Shown: positions 42,940 to 52,253 of the stretch, piece by piece
Layout: the number at the start of each line of letters is the position of its first letter
How positions within the stretch are numbered: position 1 is the stretch's first letter
Assembly: GCF_024498195.1 (NCBI RefSeq)
Contig: NZ_CP101824.1
Span: 2,046,001-2,110,000, forward strand
DNA: 64,000 nucleotides
Reading direction: 5' to 3'
DNA from: Halovivax cerinus
GTDB taxonomy: Archaea > Halobacteriota > Halobacteria > Halobacteriales > Natrialbaceae
Made by a program: the position numbers and the translations under genes
Notes under the pieces: model-generated
What the model was told of the DNA's origin: nothing
Database searches by the model: none
Seen by the model: the letters and a program-made list of their open reading frames with translations, nothing else

Positions 42940-43905
42940 TCAGGCCAGCGCGTCCAGTAACGTACACTTCCGACACCGGTCACCGGTGACGGAGGTCGTC
43001 GAGCCACACTGGGGACACTCGGTGAGCTCCACGCCGCCGTCGTCGCCGTAGCGCTCGGCCGCGATACCGGCCAGTTCGTCGTAGCCGGCCATGATCGAGT
43101 GTCGGGTTCCGGGGTGGCGCTCTTCTAAGTCGTAGAGCACCTGCTGAATCTCGCCGCGGTACGCCTCGCTGGCGTGCGGGCACTCGGTGATGTGCGCCGG
43201 GAGGTCGTTTACGTGTGCGTAGAGGGCGACTTCCTTCTCTGGGACGTCTCGAAGCGGCTTCGCGCGGGCGACGAAATCGTCCTGGTCTTCGCGCTCCGGA
43301 AGCGGACCGAGGCTGGCGTCGAAGTGCTTTGCGACCTGTGCGACGTCACCCTCCAGGAAGTTCATGAGCGCGGTTTGTGCCTCGTCGTCCAGGTTGTGGC
43401 CGGTGAGCAAGAGATCGGCCCCGAGGTCCTCGGCGTAGCGCGAGAGGACGTCACGCCTGAAGACGCCGCAGTAGGCGCAGGCCGCCATGTTCTCGGGGTC
43501 GTCTTCGACGACGTCGTCCATCCGGACGCCGAACTCCTCGTCGTAGGTCGCGACCTCGTGACGGATCCCCAGCTCGTCGGTCAGTTCGACGCACGCGTCG
43601 AGGCTCTTGTCGCGATATCCTTCGATACCCTCGTGGATCGTCAGGCCGACGAGTTCGATCCGGGGATCCTCCTCGAAGGTGTCGTGGAGGATGTGCGTGA
43701 GGACGACGCTGTCTTTCCCGCCGGAGAGGCCGATCACCCACGTCTGCGGGTTCTCCGGGCTCGCCTCGCGGGGGATCAGTTCGTCCCGTCGGACACGACG
43801 CCTGACGCGTTTCTCGATCGAGGCGCCGAGGTGGTCCTCACAGAGATGTGCGCCGGAGTACGCGGCGTGCATGACCGCCTCCGCGTCGCATCGATCGCAC
43901 TCCAT
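42940..43905 (-). CDS. ncsA: tRNA 2-thiolation protein NcsA (CTU1/TtuA family)
   Basis: 321 residues. An N-terminal zinc finger (CDRCDAEA with CEDH) precedes the PP-loop SGGKDS (61-66). The internal Cys pair is in AACAYCGVFRRD and the substrate loop in GHNLDDEAQT. A C-terminal zinc ribbon follows (CPQCGST through CRKC). The family adenylates tRNA for 2-thiouridine formation at position 34 with an archaeal SAMP-like sulfur carrier. It is monocistronic; start ATG 43905 begins with the zinc finger. Confidence 0.92.
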   Translation of the reverse strand: MECDRCDAEAVMHAAYSGAHLCEDHLGASIEKRVRRRVRRDELIPREASPENPQTWVIGLSGGKDSVVLTHILHDTFEEDPRIELVGLTIHEGIEGYRDKSLDACVELTDELGIRHEVATYDEEFGVRMDDVVEDDPENMAACAYCGVFRRDVLSRYAEDLGADLLLTGHNLDDEAQTALMNFLEGDVAQVAKHFDASLGPLPEREDQDDFVARAKPLRDVPEKEVALYAHVNDLPAHITECPHASEAYRGEIQQVLYDLEERHPGTRHSIMAGYDELAGIAAERYGDDGGVELTECPQCGSTTSVTGDRCRKCTLLDALA

Positions 43906-43979
43906 TACCGGCTGGTTGGCCGTCGGTCGGGAAGTCGGTTTCGCTGTTCACCGCGGGCGACCGAGCCGTCGATAGGCCG

Positions 43980-44705
43980 TTAGGTCGATCGCTCGATCCG
44001 CGCACGCGATCCGACGGCGTCGGCGCCACCTTCGAGCGCGGTGAGCAGCGGGTCGACGTATCGCTCTCGCGCGTCCGAGGAGAACAGCTCGTGGCCGCCG
44101 TCGTAGAGGACGATCCGGTCGGACGGGACGCGCTCGCCGATGGCACCCAGATCGACGACGCGGTCGCGAAGCGAGCAGAAGACGACGGCGTCGTGGTCGA
44201 TGTCGAGCAACTCGCGCTGGGCGTGCAGCGTCGCGTCGACGAACGCCGGCGAGACCCATCGCGGTTGCGTCGCGAGCTGGTGGTCGGTTGCTCTCGACCC
44301 GAGCACGTCGCGATCGAACTGACCGACGGGGAGAACCGGAACGTCGACGGGGACGGCGGCGACCGCCCGCAGGACAGTGTCGGGCCACAGCGAACCGTAC
44401 CCCCAGAACGGCGCGAGATACACGTGATTCTCGGCGCCGTCTAACGCCTGTCCGACCAAGCCGCCGGCGCTGTGTGCGAGGAGCTGGTAGCCGTCCATGT
44501 CACGGACGTACTCCGCGACCGGCTCGACCCAGTCCGCCCAGAAGTCGTCGATGTCCGTCGGAAACTCGAACGCGTGAACCCGGTACCCCGCGTTTCCGAG
44601 GGTTCCGATGAGCCAGCTGACGTTCTCGTGAGTGAAGCGGTTTCCCCAGCCCATGCAGAAGACGAGGTCGGTCTCGCCATCGTCGTTGAAGACGCGAGTG
44701 CGCAT
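43980..44705 (-). CDS. Alpha/beta-hydrolase fold protein
   Basis: 241 residues. The nucleophile elbow AHSAGG carries Ser79, the catalytic His is in GGHELFSS, and VVFCSLRDRVVDLG probably contains the acid (Asp). The N-terminal FCMGWGNRFTHENV resembles the oxyanion strand-loop. Substrate unknown; haloarchaeal relatives are annotated simply as hydrolases. Divergent from the following gene. Confidence 0.78.
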   Translation of the reverse strand: MRTRVFNDDGETDLVFCMGWGNRFTHENVSWLIGTLGNAGYRVHAFEFPTDIDDFWADWVEPVAEYVRDMDGYQLLAHSAGGLVGQALDGAENHVYLAPFWGYGSLWPDTVLRAVAAVPVDVPVLPVGQFDRDVLGSRATDHQLATQPRWVSPAFVDATLHAQRELLDIDHDAVVFCSLRDRVVDLGAIGERVPSDRIVLYDGGHELFSSDARERYVDPLLTALEGGADAVGSRARIERST

Positions 44706-44831
44706 ACGGCGGCCTTCTACGGGACGGCGCTAAAAGATGCAGTGCACTGGGGATCGCGCGACCGATGCCACGCGGCGGTTTCGACCACTCGATCGGCAAC
44801 CGTTTTCCTCGTCGGGTCCAAACAGTCGACG

Positions 44832-45482
44832 ATGAGTCTCGGCCGCGAGTCCGCCGTCGATCGACTCGAAACCCTGATCGAGACGATCGAGCACGAACCG
44901 ACGCCGGTGCCCGTCCGAGAGGTGTGGGTCTACGGGGACCTCGCCCTCGGGCTCGATCCGATCGATCGGCTCGACGTCTACCTCACCAAAGACATCTTGC
45001 TCGAAAACGACGCAGCGTCCGACGAGACGTTCTACGAGGAACACGGCGTTCGCGGCGTCGGAACGGCCGTGGACGCCGACTGGGCGGCTTCGAACCCCGA
45101 CGCCGTCCGCGCCAACGAACACGGCCACGTCGCCCCCGAACGCTGCCTGGCGGCCCACCTGCTAGCGGGTGACGAACCGATCCACCTGGAGGTCTGCAAC
45201 GCCTCCTTCGAGGACAACGTCACCCAGCGGCTTCGCGGTGCTCGACTCCGCGACGACTACACACAACTGCTCGATCCTCGCGGCGTCTGTCTCTGGGTCG
45301 ACGGAACGCGATCGTCGGAGGCCTTCGAGAAACTCCGCGAGAGCGCGTTCGCGATGCCGACGCTCTCCGCGTCGCTCGAGATGCTCGGTATGGACGAGTC
45401 AGAGGCGACCGAGGCGGCGCGAGTCGTCCACGCCTGGCGCGAGGACCAGGAGGGTGTGACAGTGCGCGGGGACGTCGTGTAA
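44832..45482 (+). CDS. Conserved haloarchaeal protein, DUF7095-like
   Basis: 216 residues. MSLGRESAVDRLETLIETIE is followed by VREVWVYGDLALGLDPIDRLDVYLTKD-type strands, reminiscent of a nucleotidyltransferase-like core (G-D-x-A-L-G-L-D) without the usual catalytic GS motif. The remainder contains the conserved HVAPERCLAAHLL and GVCLWVDGTRSSEAFEKLRE. Function unknown. ATG 44832 starts the family N-terminus; upstream codons look non-coding. Confidence 0.7.
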   Translation: MSLGRESAVDRLETLIETIEHEPTPVPVREVWVYGDLALGLDPIDRLDVYLTKDILLENDAASDETFYEEHGVRGVGTAVDADWAASNPDAVRANEHGHVAPERCLAAHLLAGDEPIHLEVCNASFEDNVTQRLRGARLRDDYTQLLDPRGVCLWVDGTRSSEAFEKLRESAFAMPTLSASLEMLGMDESEATEAARVVHAWREDQEGVTVRGDVV

Positions 45483-45532
45483 CGATCGAAAACTCACGTT
45501 TACGCCAATTCCGTGGCGTTTCCGTCCAGTAC

Positions 45533-46339
45533 TCACGCGTCGACGCGACCGACCGTCACGTGAAACGGCACCGTCTCTGTCCGCCGATAGGTTCGATCTC
45601 CAATCTGGTCGACGACGGTCCGCCCCATCTCGCGCCAGGCCGATCGCAGGTCGTCGTATTCATCGGGGGTCAACGCCCCGGCGAGTAACGTCTCCCGGTC
45701 GTCGGCCAGTCCCTCACCGGACGCTTTCCGTTTCGCCGAGCGCAGCGCCGACTCGTCGTACGGTGGTGTGACCGATCGGTCGTGGTCGTAGCGGGCGGTC
45801 GCGACCACCTCCACGTCGGCCGCCTCGAACGCGTCTCTCGTTGCGGCACCGAGCGCGACGTTCGTGTTCACGCCGTCGAGGTAGGCCCGTCGCGCCCGAT
45901 CTGCGAGTGCCGACTCGGCGTCGACCGTCGACTCGACCGTGACGGCACCGTTGTCCGGTTCGATCGCCGCGATCAGGTCGGACGAGACGCGGGAGAATTC
46001 GGCGACGGCCGCCGACGGCTCTGGAAGGTTGATCAACAGTGCCTGGCAGACCACGAGATCGAACGAGCCGTCCGATACGGGCAGTCGGAGTGCATCGCCC
46101 GCGACGACCGGGACGTACTCGCTAGCGGTCGTCAGCAGATCGAGGTCCGCGTCACAGCCGATGACCGAACAGTCGTCGGGCGTCTCCGCGTCCAGGACCC
46201 GACTGAGCTCGCCGGTCCCGCACCCGACGTCCAGCACCTGCTCGCGTTCGTCGAGCCCGAGGGCGGAGAGTGCCTCTCTGGAATCTACCCACATGCCCTC
46301 GCGCGTCCGGCGAAGGTACTCGGCGGAGAACTCGCGCAC
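45533..46339 (-). CDS. Class-I SAM-dependent methyltransferase
   Basis: 268 residues. Motif I is VLDVGCGTG (35-43), motif II VIGCDADLDLL, and the post-motif strand DLVVCQALLINLPEPSA. The C-terminal lobe (PYDESALRSAKRKASGEGLA) is a substrate-binding cap of unknown specificity. Related haloarchaeal proteins are annotated only as small-molecule methyltransferases. It is followed, on its upstream side, by the 37-bp repeat array, which therefore lies in its promoter region. Confidence 0.82.
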   Translation of the reverse strand: MREFSAEYLRRTREGMWVDSREALSALGLDEREQVLDVGCGTGELSRVLDAETPDDCSVIGCDADLDLLTTASEYVPVVAGDALRLPVSDGSFDLVVCQALLINLPEPSAAVAEFSRVSSDLIAAIEPDNGAVTVESTVDAESALADRARRAYLDGVNTNVALGAATRDAFEAADVEVVATARYDHDRSVTPPYDESALRSAKRKASGEGLADDRETLLAGALTPDEYDDLRSAWREMGRTVVDQIGDRTYRRTETVPFHVTVGRVDA

Positions 46340-46410
46340 GACCGGATTTGGGACGGGACGGTCAAAAACGGGTCGATTGTGGCCCTCCGACCTGTCGATT
46401 CGGGCTGACT

Positions 46411-46646
46411 ATCGGACGACTCGGAGCGCTCATCGGACGAGGCGCCTATCGAACGACTCGGAGCGCTCACCGGACGAGGCGCCTATCGAACGACTCGGAG
46501 CGCTCACCGGACGAGGCGCCTATCGAACGACTCGGAGCGCTCACCGGACGAGGCGCCTATCGAACGACTCGGAGCGCTCACCGGACGAGGCGCCTATCGA
46601 ACGACTCGGAGCGCTCACCGGACGAGGCGCCTATCGAACGACTCGG
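46411..46646. repeat. 37-bp tandem repeat array, 6.4 copies
   Basis: Units start at 46411, 46448, 46485, 46522, 46559, 46596 and 46633 (partial). The unit begins ATCGAACGACTCGGAGCGCT and ends GGACGAGGCGCCT. The first copy has two substitutions; the others are identical. Each unit holds two 8-bp palindromes, GAGCGCTC and AGGCGCCT. 37 bp is not a multiple of 3, so an open frame through the array encodes a 37-residue repeat by chance. It is not CRISPR: there are no spacers. The whole interval 46340-46827 is otherwise gene-free. Confidence 0.95.
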
Positions 46647-46695
46647 GTGACTCTCGGTCGACCCCAAATCCGTCGTATTGCGACCCGGTATCGGA

Positions 46696-46776
46696 CTATC
46701 GAACGGACCAGACGTGTACTATCGAACGGACCTCGATCGTCCAACCGAACGGATTCACACTGGGCTATCGAACGGA
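46696..46776. repeat. Dispersed CTATCGAACGGA motifs
   Basis: CTATCGAACGGA occurs at 46696-46707, 46719-46730 and 46765-46776, and a partial CCGAACGGA lies between them. The first ten bases are the same as the junction of the 37-bp units (CTATCGAACG). Spacings are 23 and 46 bp, that is one and two multiples of 23. Confidence 0.85.
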
Positions 46777-46827
46777 TCGACGACGAATCGACGGCTGAAT
46801 CGTTTCACTCGAGGTAGACCGATAGCC

Positions 46828-47697
46828 TCAGTCTTCGCGTAGTTCCTCCGTCTTCTGGATGTTCCACGCGAATCCGCGACCGTCCTCCGTTGGCGTCTCG
46901 AGGGCGAACGGCAGGTCGCGCAGGTCGGGGTGGTTGACGATCGCGGCGATCCCGTCCTCGCCGATGTACCCTTCGCCGATGAGGGCGTGTTCGTCCTTGT
47001 GCGTCCCAACGTCGTGTTTGGAGTCGTTCAGGTGAATGTACTCCAGGTACTCCAGACCGACCTCGTCGTCGAACCGACCGATCGTCTCGTCGACCGCCTC
47101 TGGCGTCGTGAGGTCGTTCCCGGCGACGAGCGTGTGGGCCGTGTCGATGCAGACGCCGATGTCGGTTTCGGTCCGGTCGACGATACCCGCGAGGTGGGAG
47201 AACTCGCCGCCGAGTTTTGTGCCGCTGCCGGCGTCCGATTCGATCAACAGCTGAACGCCGTTTGGGACGTCGAGTTCGTCGATCGCGCTGGCGGCGTTGT
47301 CCAGGCCACCCTCGACACCGGCACCCGTGTGGGCGCCGAGGTGTGTGTTTACGTAGGGTATACCGAGTTTTGCGGCCGCGTCGAGTTCCGCCTGCAGCGA
47401 CGACAACGACTTCTCGCGCAGGTCGTCCTTCGGCGTACAGAGGTTCACGAGGTACGCAGAGTGGATCACCCACGGTCCCTCGAGTTTCTCGTCTGTCTGT
47501 TCACGAAATCCCTCGGCCGCCTCGTCGTCGATCTCCGGTTCGGCCCAGACCTGCGGCGACGTGGTGAAGATTTGCCCGCAGTTCCCGCCGAACGCCAGCT
47601 GGCGGGGGACTGCGTTCCGAAGGTCGTCGTACGGTGGGGTCTCCTCGTCGGAGGAGACGCGCGATCCGGAGATAGAGACGTGTGCACCTACCTTCAT
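46828..47697 (-). CDS. nfo: Deoxyribonuclease IV / endonuclease IV
   Basis: 289 residues, an AP-endonuclease of the xylose-isomerase-like TIM-barrel type for base-excision repair. It shows [11 protein letters not shown] at the start, then [62 protein letters not shown] and PFALETP. These supply the three-zinc ligands of the family. It is monocistronic; the tandem-repeat array is downstream of its stop. Confidence 0.94.
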   Translation of the reverse strand: MKVGAHVSISGSRVSSDEETPPYDDLRNAVPRQLAFGGNCGQIFTTSPQVWAEPEIDDEAAEGFREQTDEKLEGPWVIHSAYLVNLCTPKDDLREKSLSSLQAELDAAAKLGIPYVNTHLGAHTGAGVEGGLDNAASAIDELDVPNGVQLLIESDAGSGTKLGGEFSHLAGIVDRTETDIGVCIDTAHTLVAGNDLTTPEAVDETIGRFDDEVGLEYLEYIHLNDSKHDVGTHKDEHALIGEGYIGEDGIAAIVNHPDLRDLPFALETPTEDGRGFAWNIQKTEELRED

Positions 47698-47796
47698 GGA
47701 CCCGTGTCGGTACGGCGCCCTGATAGGCGTATCGAAGCCAGAAAACCGATCGGACGGATCGTTCGATGTGCCGATAGCACGTTCGCCAACTAGTGG

Positions 47797-48639
47797 TCAC
47801 CTGCCGCCGTCGGTGGCCGCCTTCGTCTCCCGGTTTCGAACCCACTCGTCGGCGCCGTACTTGCGGTCGGCGAGGTCGCGCGCTGCCCAGAGTTCGTCGC
47901 TCGACCACTCGCCGTCGTCGGCGTCACACCACTCCCCGAGGGCGTCTGCGAGGTGGTCGACGCAGTCTTCGCGGTCGAGATCCGTTTCCGCCGCGATACT
48001 GCCGACCCGGGCGGTGAATCGATCCACCGTCACCTCGTGGTCGGCGAAGACGCCGAGGTGCCGTGCCGGCGTGCGGTCGAAACTGATCGAACCGTGCTGG
48101 ATGACGGCGTCACGCCGGCGGTACTGGGCGTTTCCGCTGACCTTCAGCGAGGCGCCGTCGTCGGTGTGGACGACGATGTCGTGGGCGGGGTTGACGTCCC
48201 GGAGGTAGCAAGCGGGTTGATGGATCGACGACTTCGGTCGCTCGGCGAAGTCGGCGTCGATTCCCATCCGGTCGAGCGCGTCCAGGACCGGCTCGCAGAA
48301 CAGCGCGTAACACTCCATCAGGTCCCCAGGGACCTCCTCAGCTGGCGCGACGATGGTGTAGGAGATGTCACCGTGTCGGTCGTGGTAGATCCCCCCGCCG
48401 CCGGTCTGGCGGCGGGTGACGTCGATCCCCTCTCGCTTGCAGTAGTCCCAGTCGACGCTCTCTGCCTTCTGTCGGTAGCCAAGTGAGAGCGTACTCGGCT
48501 CCCACGCGTACGTCCTGACGGTTCGGACGCCGTCCTCGTGGGCCGTCTTGACGGCGACTTCTTCGAGCGCCATCTGGGTCGCTCCATCCCGGGGCTCGTC
48601 TCGGATCAATCGCCACTCCCGATCGCCGAGTTCGCTCAT
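47797..48639 (-). CDS. Lipoate-protein ligase family protein
   Basis: 280 residues of the LplA/LipB/BirA catalytic fold. Landmarks are SLGYRQKAESVDWDYCKREG, TRRQTGGGGIYHDRHGDISY and PHDIVVHT-like PAHDIVVH, with SGNAQYRRRDAVIQHGSISF supplying the lipoyl-AMP-binding Lys/Asn region (LKVSGNAQ). The C-terminal accessory domain is short. Probably attaches lipoate or transfers octanoate to E2 or GcvH proteins; the precise donor cannot be decided here. Confidence 0.85.
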   Translation of the reverse strand: MSELGDREWRLIRDEPRDGATQMALEEVAVKTAHEDGVRTVRTYAWEPSTLSLGYRQKAESVDWDYCKREGIDVTRRQTGGGGIYHDRHGDISYTIVAPAEEVPGDLMECYALFCEPVLDALDRMGIDADFAERPKSSIHQPACYLRDVNPAHDIVVHTDDGASLKVSGNAQYRRRDAVIQHGSISFDRTPARHLGVFADHEVTVDRFTARVGSIAAETDLDREDCVDHLADALGEWCDADDGEWSSDELWAARDLADRKYGADEWVRNRETKAATDGGR

Positions 48640-49281
48640 ACGGGTCCATCGACCGGGATCGGCAAACCGCTTCCGATCCGTGCGATCGACCTTTCCACGA
48701 AACGAGCCGCTCGCGACCGCTGGCGATTGTTTTGCAGAAGAACGCCGCTCGGGGCACTGAATCGGCCGAGAACTATTTTATATTGCGACATACAGTTTAT
48801 AAATGGGCGAATATGGGGTGAGAGCGGCTGTACTGCGTGGAATAGCGGGTATCTGTTCGTGGGATCACTGACGGCGGTCGCTGTACGGGCGTGTTTCCGG
48901 CGGCGTGTTTCCGGCCAATTGGCGCAGTTATCGCTCCCCTGGAAGAACCGTCGGTTGGATATCGGATCTCTGGGGGCGTTCTGGTACTCGATCTGACTCC
49001 AATGGGCCGGTGACTCATTGAAGCCCGCACCTTGTGGTTCGCGTCGGGCGATTGCTAGCGCATCACGCTCCGGACCGCATCGGTTTCCAGATAGACCGAA
49101 TCGATCGTCCGATAGCGAACCCGAGTGGCGGGGTATCGGATGAGCGATCCGATCACTCTCGTTCGGACGGCATTTCGTTCGATCACAGTATGGGTCGACC
49201 CCACAGCCGGTGGCGGGCCGTTGTGAGCGGGTCGGTCCGACTGTCGCGCGCTTTTTACCGCCGCACCGTCTAGGCGCGGCC
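48640..49281. other. Gene-free interval upstream of rio2
   Basis: 642 bp with no supportable gene. It contains an AT-rich patch (TTTTATATTGCGACATACAG region, 48774-48806) that could be a promoter or an old insertion scar. It also contains a short tandem copy of GGCGTGTTTCCGG (48888-48914). Frames open across it have no family resemblance and biased composition. It may be eroded mobile DNA. Confidence 0.5.
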
Positions 49282-50187
49282 ATGGTTCGAAACGTCGCTC
49301 CGGAACTTCCCGATCTCGAGTCGGAGGACTTCTACCTCCTCTCCGGCGTCGAACAGGGGATGCGGTTTTCGGAGTGGGTCAAACGGGAGAAACTGCCCGA
49401 GTTCACCAGCCTCACCCCCGAGGAGGTCGACTATCGACTCGAACGCTGTCTCAAACGGGGTCTCGTCGAGAAGAAGACGATCCAGTACGAGGGCTACACC
49501 CTGCAGTTCGAGGGCTACGACACACTCGCGTTGCGGGCGCTGGTCGAGCAAGATGTCATCGGGGAGTTCGGTTCGCCTCTCGGTGTGGGAAAAGAGAGCG
49601 ACGTCTACGAGGTTCGCTCGTACAAACCGCTCGCGCTCAAGTACCACCGGGAGGGGTACACGAACTTTCGGGAAGTGGCCAAAGAGCGCGATTACACGTC
49701 CGATCGTGAGCACGTCTCCTGGCTGTACACCGCGCGCAAGGCGGCCGAACGAGAGTTCGAAATTCTGGAGACGCTCTACCCCGACGTCTCGGTGCCGCGT
49801 CCGATCGAACAGAATCGCCACGCGATCGTGATGGAAAAGATGGATGGTGTGGAACTCTCGCGGGCGAAACTCGACGACGACCAGGTCGTCGGCGTCCTCG
49901 ACATGCTACTGTCCGAACTCGCACGCGCGTACGAACTGGGGTACGTCCACGCGGACATGAGCGAGTACAACATCTTCGTCGACGAGGGCGGTGTGACGAT
50001 CTTCGACTGGCCGCAGGCCGTTCCGACGGATCATCCGAACGCCGACGAGTTTGTCGAACGCGACGTGACCAACCTCGTCGGGTACTTCGATCGAAAGTAT
50101 CCGAATCAGCTTCCGGAGTGGGACGCCCCGTCCATCGCGTCCGCCATCCGATCTGGGACGTTCGACTCCGTACAGGCCAGACAGTAG
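49282..50187 (+). CDS. rio2: Rio2-type atypical serine kinase/ATPase
   Basis: 301 residues. The N-terminal winged-helix domain (FYLLSGVEQGMRFSEWVKRE, LTPEEVDYRLERCLKRGLVE) identifies the Rio2 branch. The kinase domain has GVGKESDVYEV (nucleotide loop), ALKYHREGYTNF (Lys), the catalytic HADMSEYNIFV, and IFDWPQA as the metal-binding Asp motif. Rio2 acts in small-subunit ribosome maturation. ATG 49282 was chosen, directly in front of the winged-helix domain. Confidence 0.93.
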   Translation: MVRNVAPELPDLESEDFYLLSGVEQGMRFSEWVKREKLPEFTSLTPEEVDYRLERCLKRGLVEKKTIQYEGYTLQFEGYDTLALRALVEQDVIGEFGSPLGVGKESDVYEVRSYKPLALKYHREGYTNFREVAKERDYTSDREHVSWLYTARKAAEREFEILETLYPDVSVPRPIEQNRHAIVMEKMDGVELSRAKLDDDQVVGVLDMLLSELARAYELGYVHADMSEYNIFVDEGGVTIFDWPQAVPTDHPNADEFVERDVTNLVGYFDRKYPNQLPEWDAPSIASAIRSGTFDSVQARQ

Positions 50188-50814
50188 CTCCTCCGACGTT
50201 TACTGGCGCCCGCCTCGGCTCGACACTCCCTTTAAGTAGGGTGGCCTGTATTCACCGAATACACTCTATAGCGCTATACGGAATTGCGGCCCAGTCGTCG
50301 TCGATCGAACCGTGGATTTTGACGGTCTCGGAGTCTGTCAGCCAGGAAAAGCGCGTTTCGTGGGGTGACTTGTGGCGGCTCGATAGTGTGCTACTCCGGT
50401 GTCCGTACATCCCACTGCCCGTGGGCGAGTAGTGACGGTGCCGCTGTTATTCCTGCCGTGATCGGGCGCCGGGGTGAACTCGTCGTTAGGCCAATCTTCG
50501 CCATCGGCCGTCTGTGTACGGACCCGTTCTCGGAGCACCGTTCGCGACGATAAACGGGTTCTCCTGCGGATCGCTTCGAGCAGTTCACCGTACTCGACTA
50601 AGCGCGAACGGGCTGTGATAGGCGTCCGCCTCGATCTCGTCTGGAACCGCCTCACTGCAGACGACATCGCTTCGAAGCCCTTATGAAACGACGTTCGGTA
50701 GTATCGGTAGCTACGCTGGGCGGCGGGCACCAGCGGGCACCCGTTCGGAGTATCCACGGGTTGGAATGTGGGCCGGTCGACCGGTCTGAACCAGAAACGC
50801 CCGCGGTGATACAC
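50188..50814. other. Gene-free interval upstream of rpl15e
   Basis: 627 bp. Early on it holds GTATTC-ACC-GAATAC (a perfect 6-bp inverted repeat near 50248-50262) next to an AT-rich TATAGCGCTATA palindrome, which may include the rio2 terminator. A minus-strand frame (about 50338-50668) was considered and not accepted. The region just before 50815 holds the rpl15e promoter, with no clear TATA box. Confidence 0.5.
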
Positions 50815-51390
50815 ATGACACGAAGCTTCTACTCCCACATCAAGGAGGCCTGGAAGAACCCCGGCGACGGGAAACTCGGGGAACTCCAGTGGCAACGCAA
50901 ACAGGAGTGGCGCAATCAGGGCGCCATCGAACGCATCGAGCGACCGACGCGACTCGACAAGGCCCGCGAACTCGGTTACAAAGCCAAGCAGGGCATCGTC
51001 CTCACGCGCGTCTCCGTCCGCAAGGGGACCGCTCGGAAGGAGCGCTTCACCGCCGGTCGGCGGACCAAGCGCCAGGGCGTCAACCGCATCGGCCGACGCA
51101 AGAACATCCAGCGAATCGGCGAGGAGCGCGTCTCCCGCAAGCACCCCAACCTGCGAGTCCTGGCCAGCTACTGGGTCGGCGAGGACGGCTCCCAGAAGTG
51201 GTTCGAAGTGATCCTCGTGGATCCGGAGCACCCGGCGATAGAGAACGACGACGATTTGAACTGGATCTGCGCGGACGAACACACCAATCGTGCGTTCCGC
51301 GGCCTGACCAACGCCGGCAAGTCGAACCGCGGCCTCCAGAACCGTGGCAAGGGCACCGAGAAGGTTCGCCCGTCGAACAACGGCGAGTGA
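50815..51390 (+). CDS. rpl15e: 50S ribosomal protein L15e
   Basis: 191 residues, starting MTRSFYSHIKEAWKNPGDGK. The family strings RLDKARELGYKAKQGIVLTR, RRTKRQGVNRIGRRKNIQRI and LRVLASYWVGEDGSQKWFEV are all present. The N-terminal two-thirds is unusually basic for this acidic proteome, as expected for a ribosomal protein buried in rRNA. ATG 50815 is the family start. Confidence 0.96.
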   Translation: MTRSFYSHIKEAWKNPGDGKLGELQWQRKQEWRNQGAIERIERPTRLDKARELGYKAKQGIVLTRVSVRKGTARKERFTAGRRTKRQGVNRIGRRKNIQRIGEERVSRKHPNLRVLASYWVGEDGSQKWFEVILVDPEHPAIENDDDLNWICADEHTNRAFRGLTNAGKSNRGLQNRGKGTEKVRPSNNGE

Positions 51391-51506
51391 TCGTCGGCGA
51401 GTGTCCGACTGACGGGTGATCGGTCGACGCATACCCGTTCTCTCCTGGAATATCTCGATTTCTACCTTATCTCACCATTTTTATCGGCAGCTTGCTTACG
51501 CGTGTT

Positions 51507-52196
51507 GTGAGTCTCTTCGGTAAATTCCGCGTTCCGTCGTCCGCGTTCGCTCTTCACGAGACGCTCACGGCGGTGCCGGAAATGGGGATCGAGATCGAAC
51601 GCGTGGTGGTCACGGACGAAGTCCTGACACCCTACTTCTGGATTTCGGGCGTCTCACCGGGCGCGTTCGAGTCGGCGGCACAGGACGATCCAACGATTCA
51701 GCATATCAAGCGACTGGACGAGTTCGCCGACTCGGCACTCTACCGTGCGGAGTGGACGGCGCAGGTCCAGTCGGTCCTGTACGCGTACACCGAGATCGAG
51801 GCCGTGATCCTGGAGGCGACGGGGACCGACCAGCGGTGGGAGCTTCGCATGCGGTTCGACGACCGCGACCAGCTTGGTGCCTTTCAGGACTATTGTGAGG
51901 AACACCGGATCGCGTTCAGCCTGCAGCAACTCACACAGCTGTCACAGCCCAAGACCGGGGGTCAGTACGGACTGACGCCGAAACAGCAGGAGGCGCTGGT
52001 CGCCGCGTGGAAGGCCGGCTACTTCGAGACGCCGAGGGAGTCGTCGCTCTCCGACGTCGCGGACGATCTCGACATCACGCAGCAGTCGCTCTCGAAACGC
52101 ATTCAGCGGGCGAACCAGACGTTGATCGGAAATACGCTGGTCGTCTCTGCGGAGTACGCAGCGCCCGATACTCCCGACCCCGACTTGAAACACTGA
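51507..52196 (+). CDS. Bacterio-opsin-activator-type HTH regulator
   Basis: 229 residues from GTG 51507 (VSLFGKFRVPSSAFALHETL). The N-terminal 150 residues form the BAT-type sensor region (RWELRMRFDDRDQLGAFQDY). The C-terminus is an HTH_10 domain: LTPKQQEALVAAWKAGYFET, then LSDVADDLDITQQSLSKRIQ. The regulon is unknown. A TTTTTATCGG box about 30 nt upstream suggests a short leader. The next gene is 57 bp downstream and probably co-regulated. Confidence 0.85.
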   Translation: MSLFGKFRVPSSAFALHETLTAVPEMGIEIERVVVTDEVLTPYFWISGVSPGAFESAAQDDPTIQHIKRLDEFADSALYRAEWTAQVQSVLYAYTEIEAVILEATGTDQRWELRMRFDDRDQLGAFQDYCEEHRIAFSLQQLTQLSQPKTGGQYGLTPKQQEALVAAWKAGYFETPRESSLSDVADDLDITQQSLSKRIQRANQTLIGNTLVVSAEYAAPDTPDPDLKH

Positions 52197-52253
52197 TAGT
52201 ACAGTCCGGTTGCACAGGGGCGTCGGTCCCGTCGCTAACGTAGAGGCACCATA

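Noticed and set aside
46270-46817. Repetitive protein encoded through the 37-bp array
   Set aside because: 37 bp is not a multiple of 3, so any frame stays open and yields a 37-residue repeat automatically; there is no start context or homology. It was also considered as CRISPR and rejected because the repeats are contiguous with no spacers.
50338-50668. 109-residue minus-strand frame upstream of rpl15e (MSSAVRRFQTRSRR)
   Set aside because: Basic, low-complexity translation unlike haloarchaeal proteins; it looks like a GC-driven open frame, though a decayed gene cannot be excluded.
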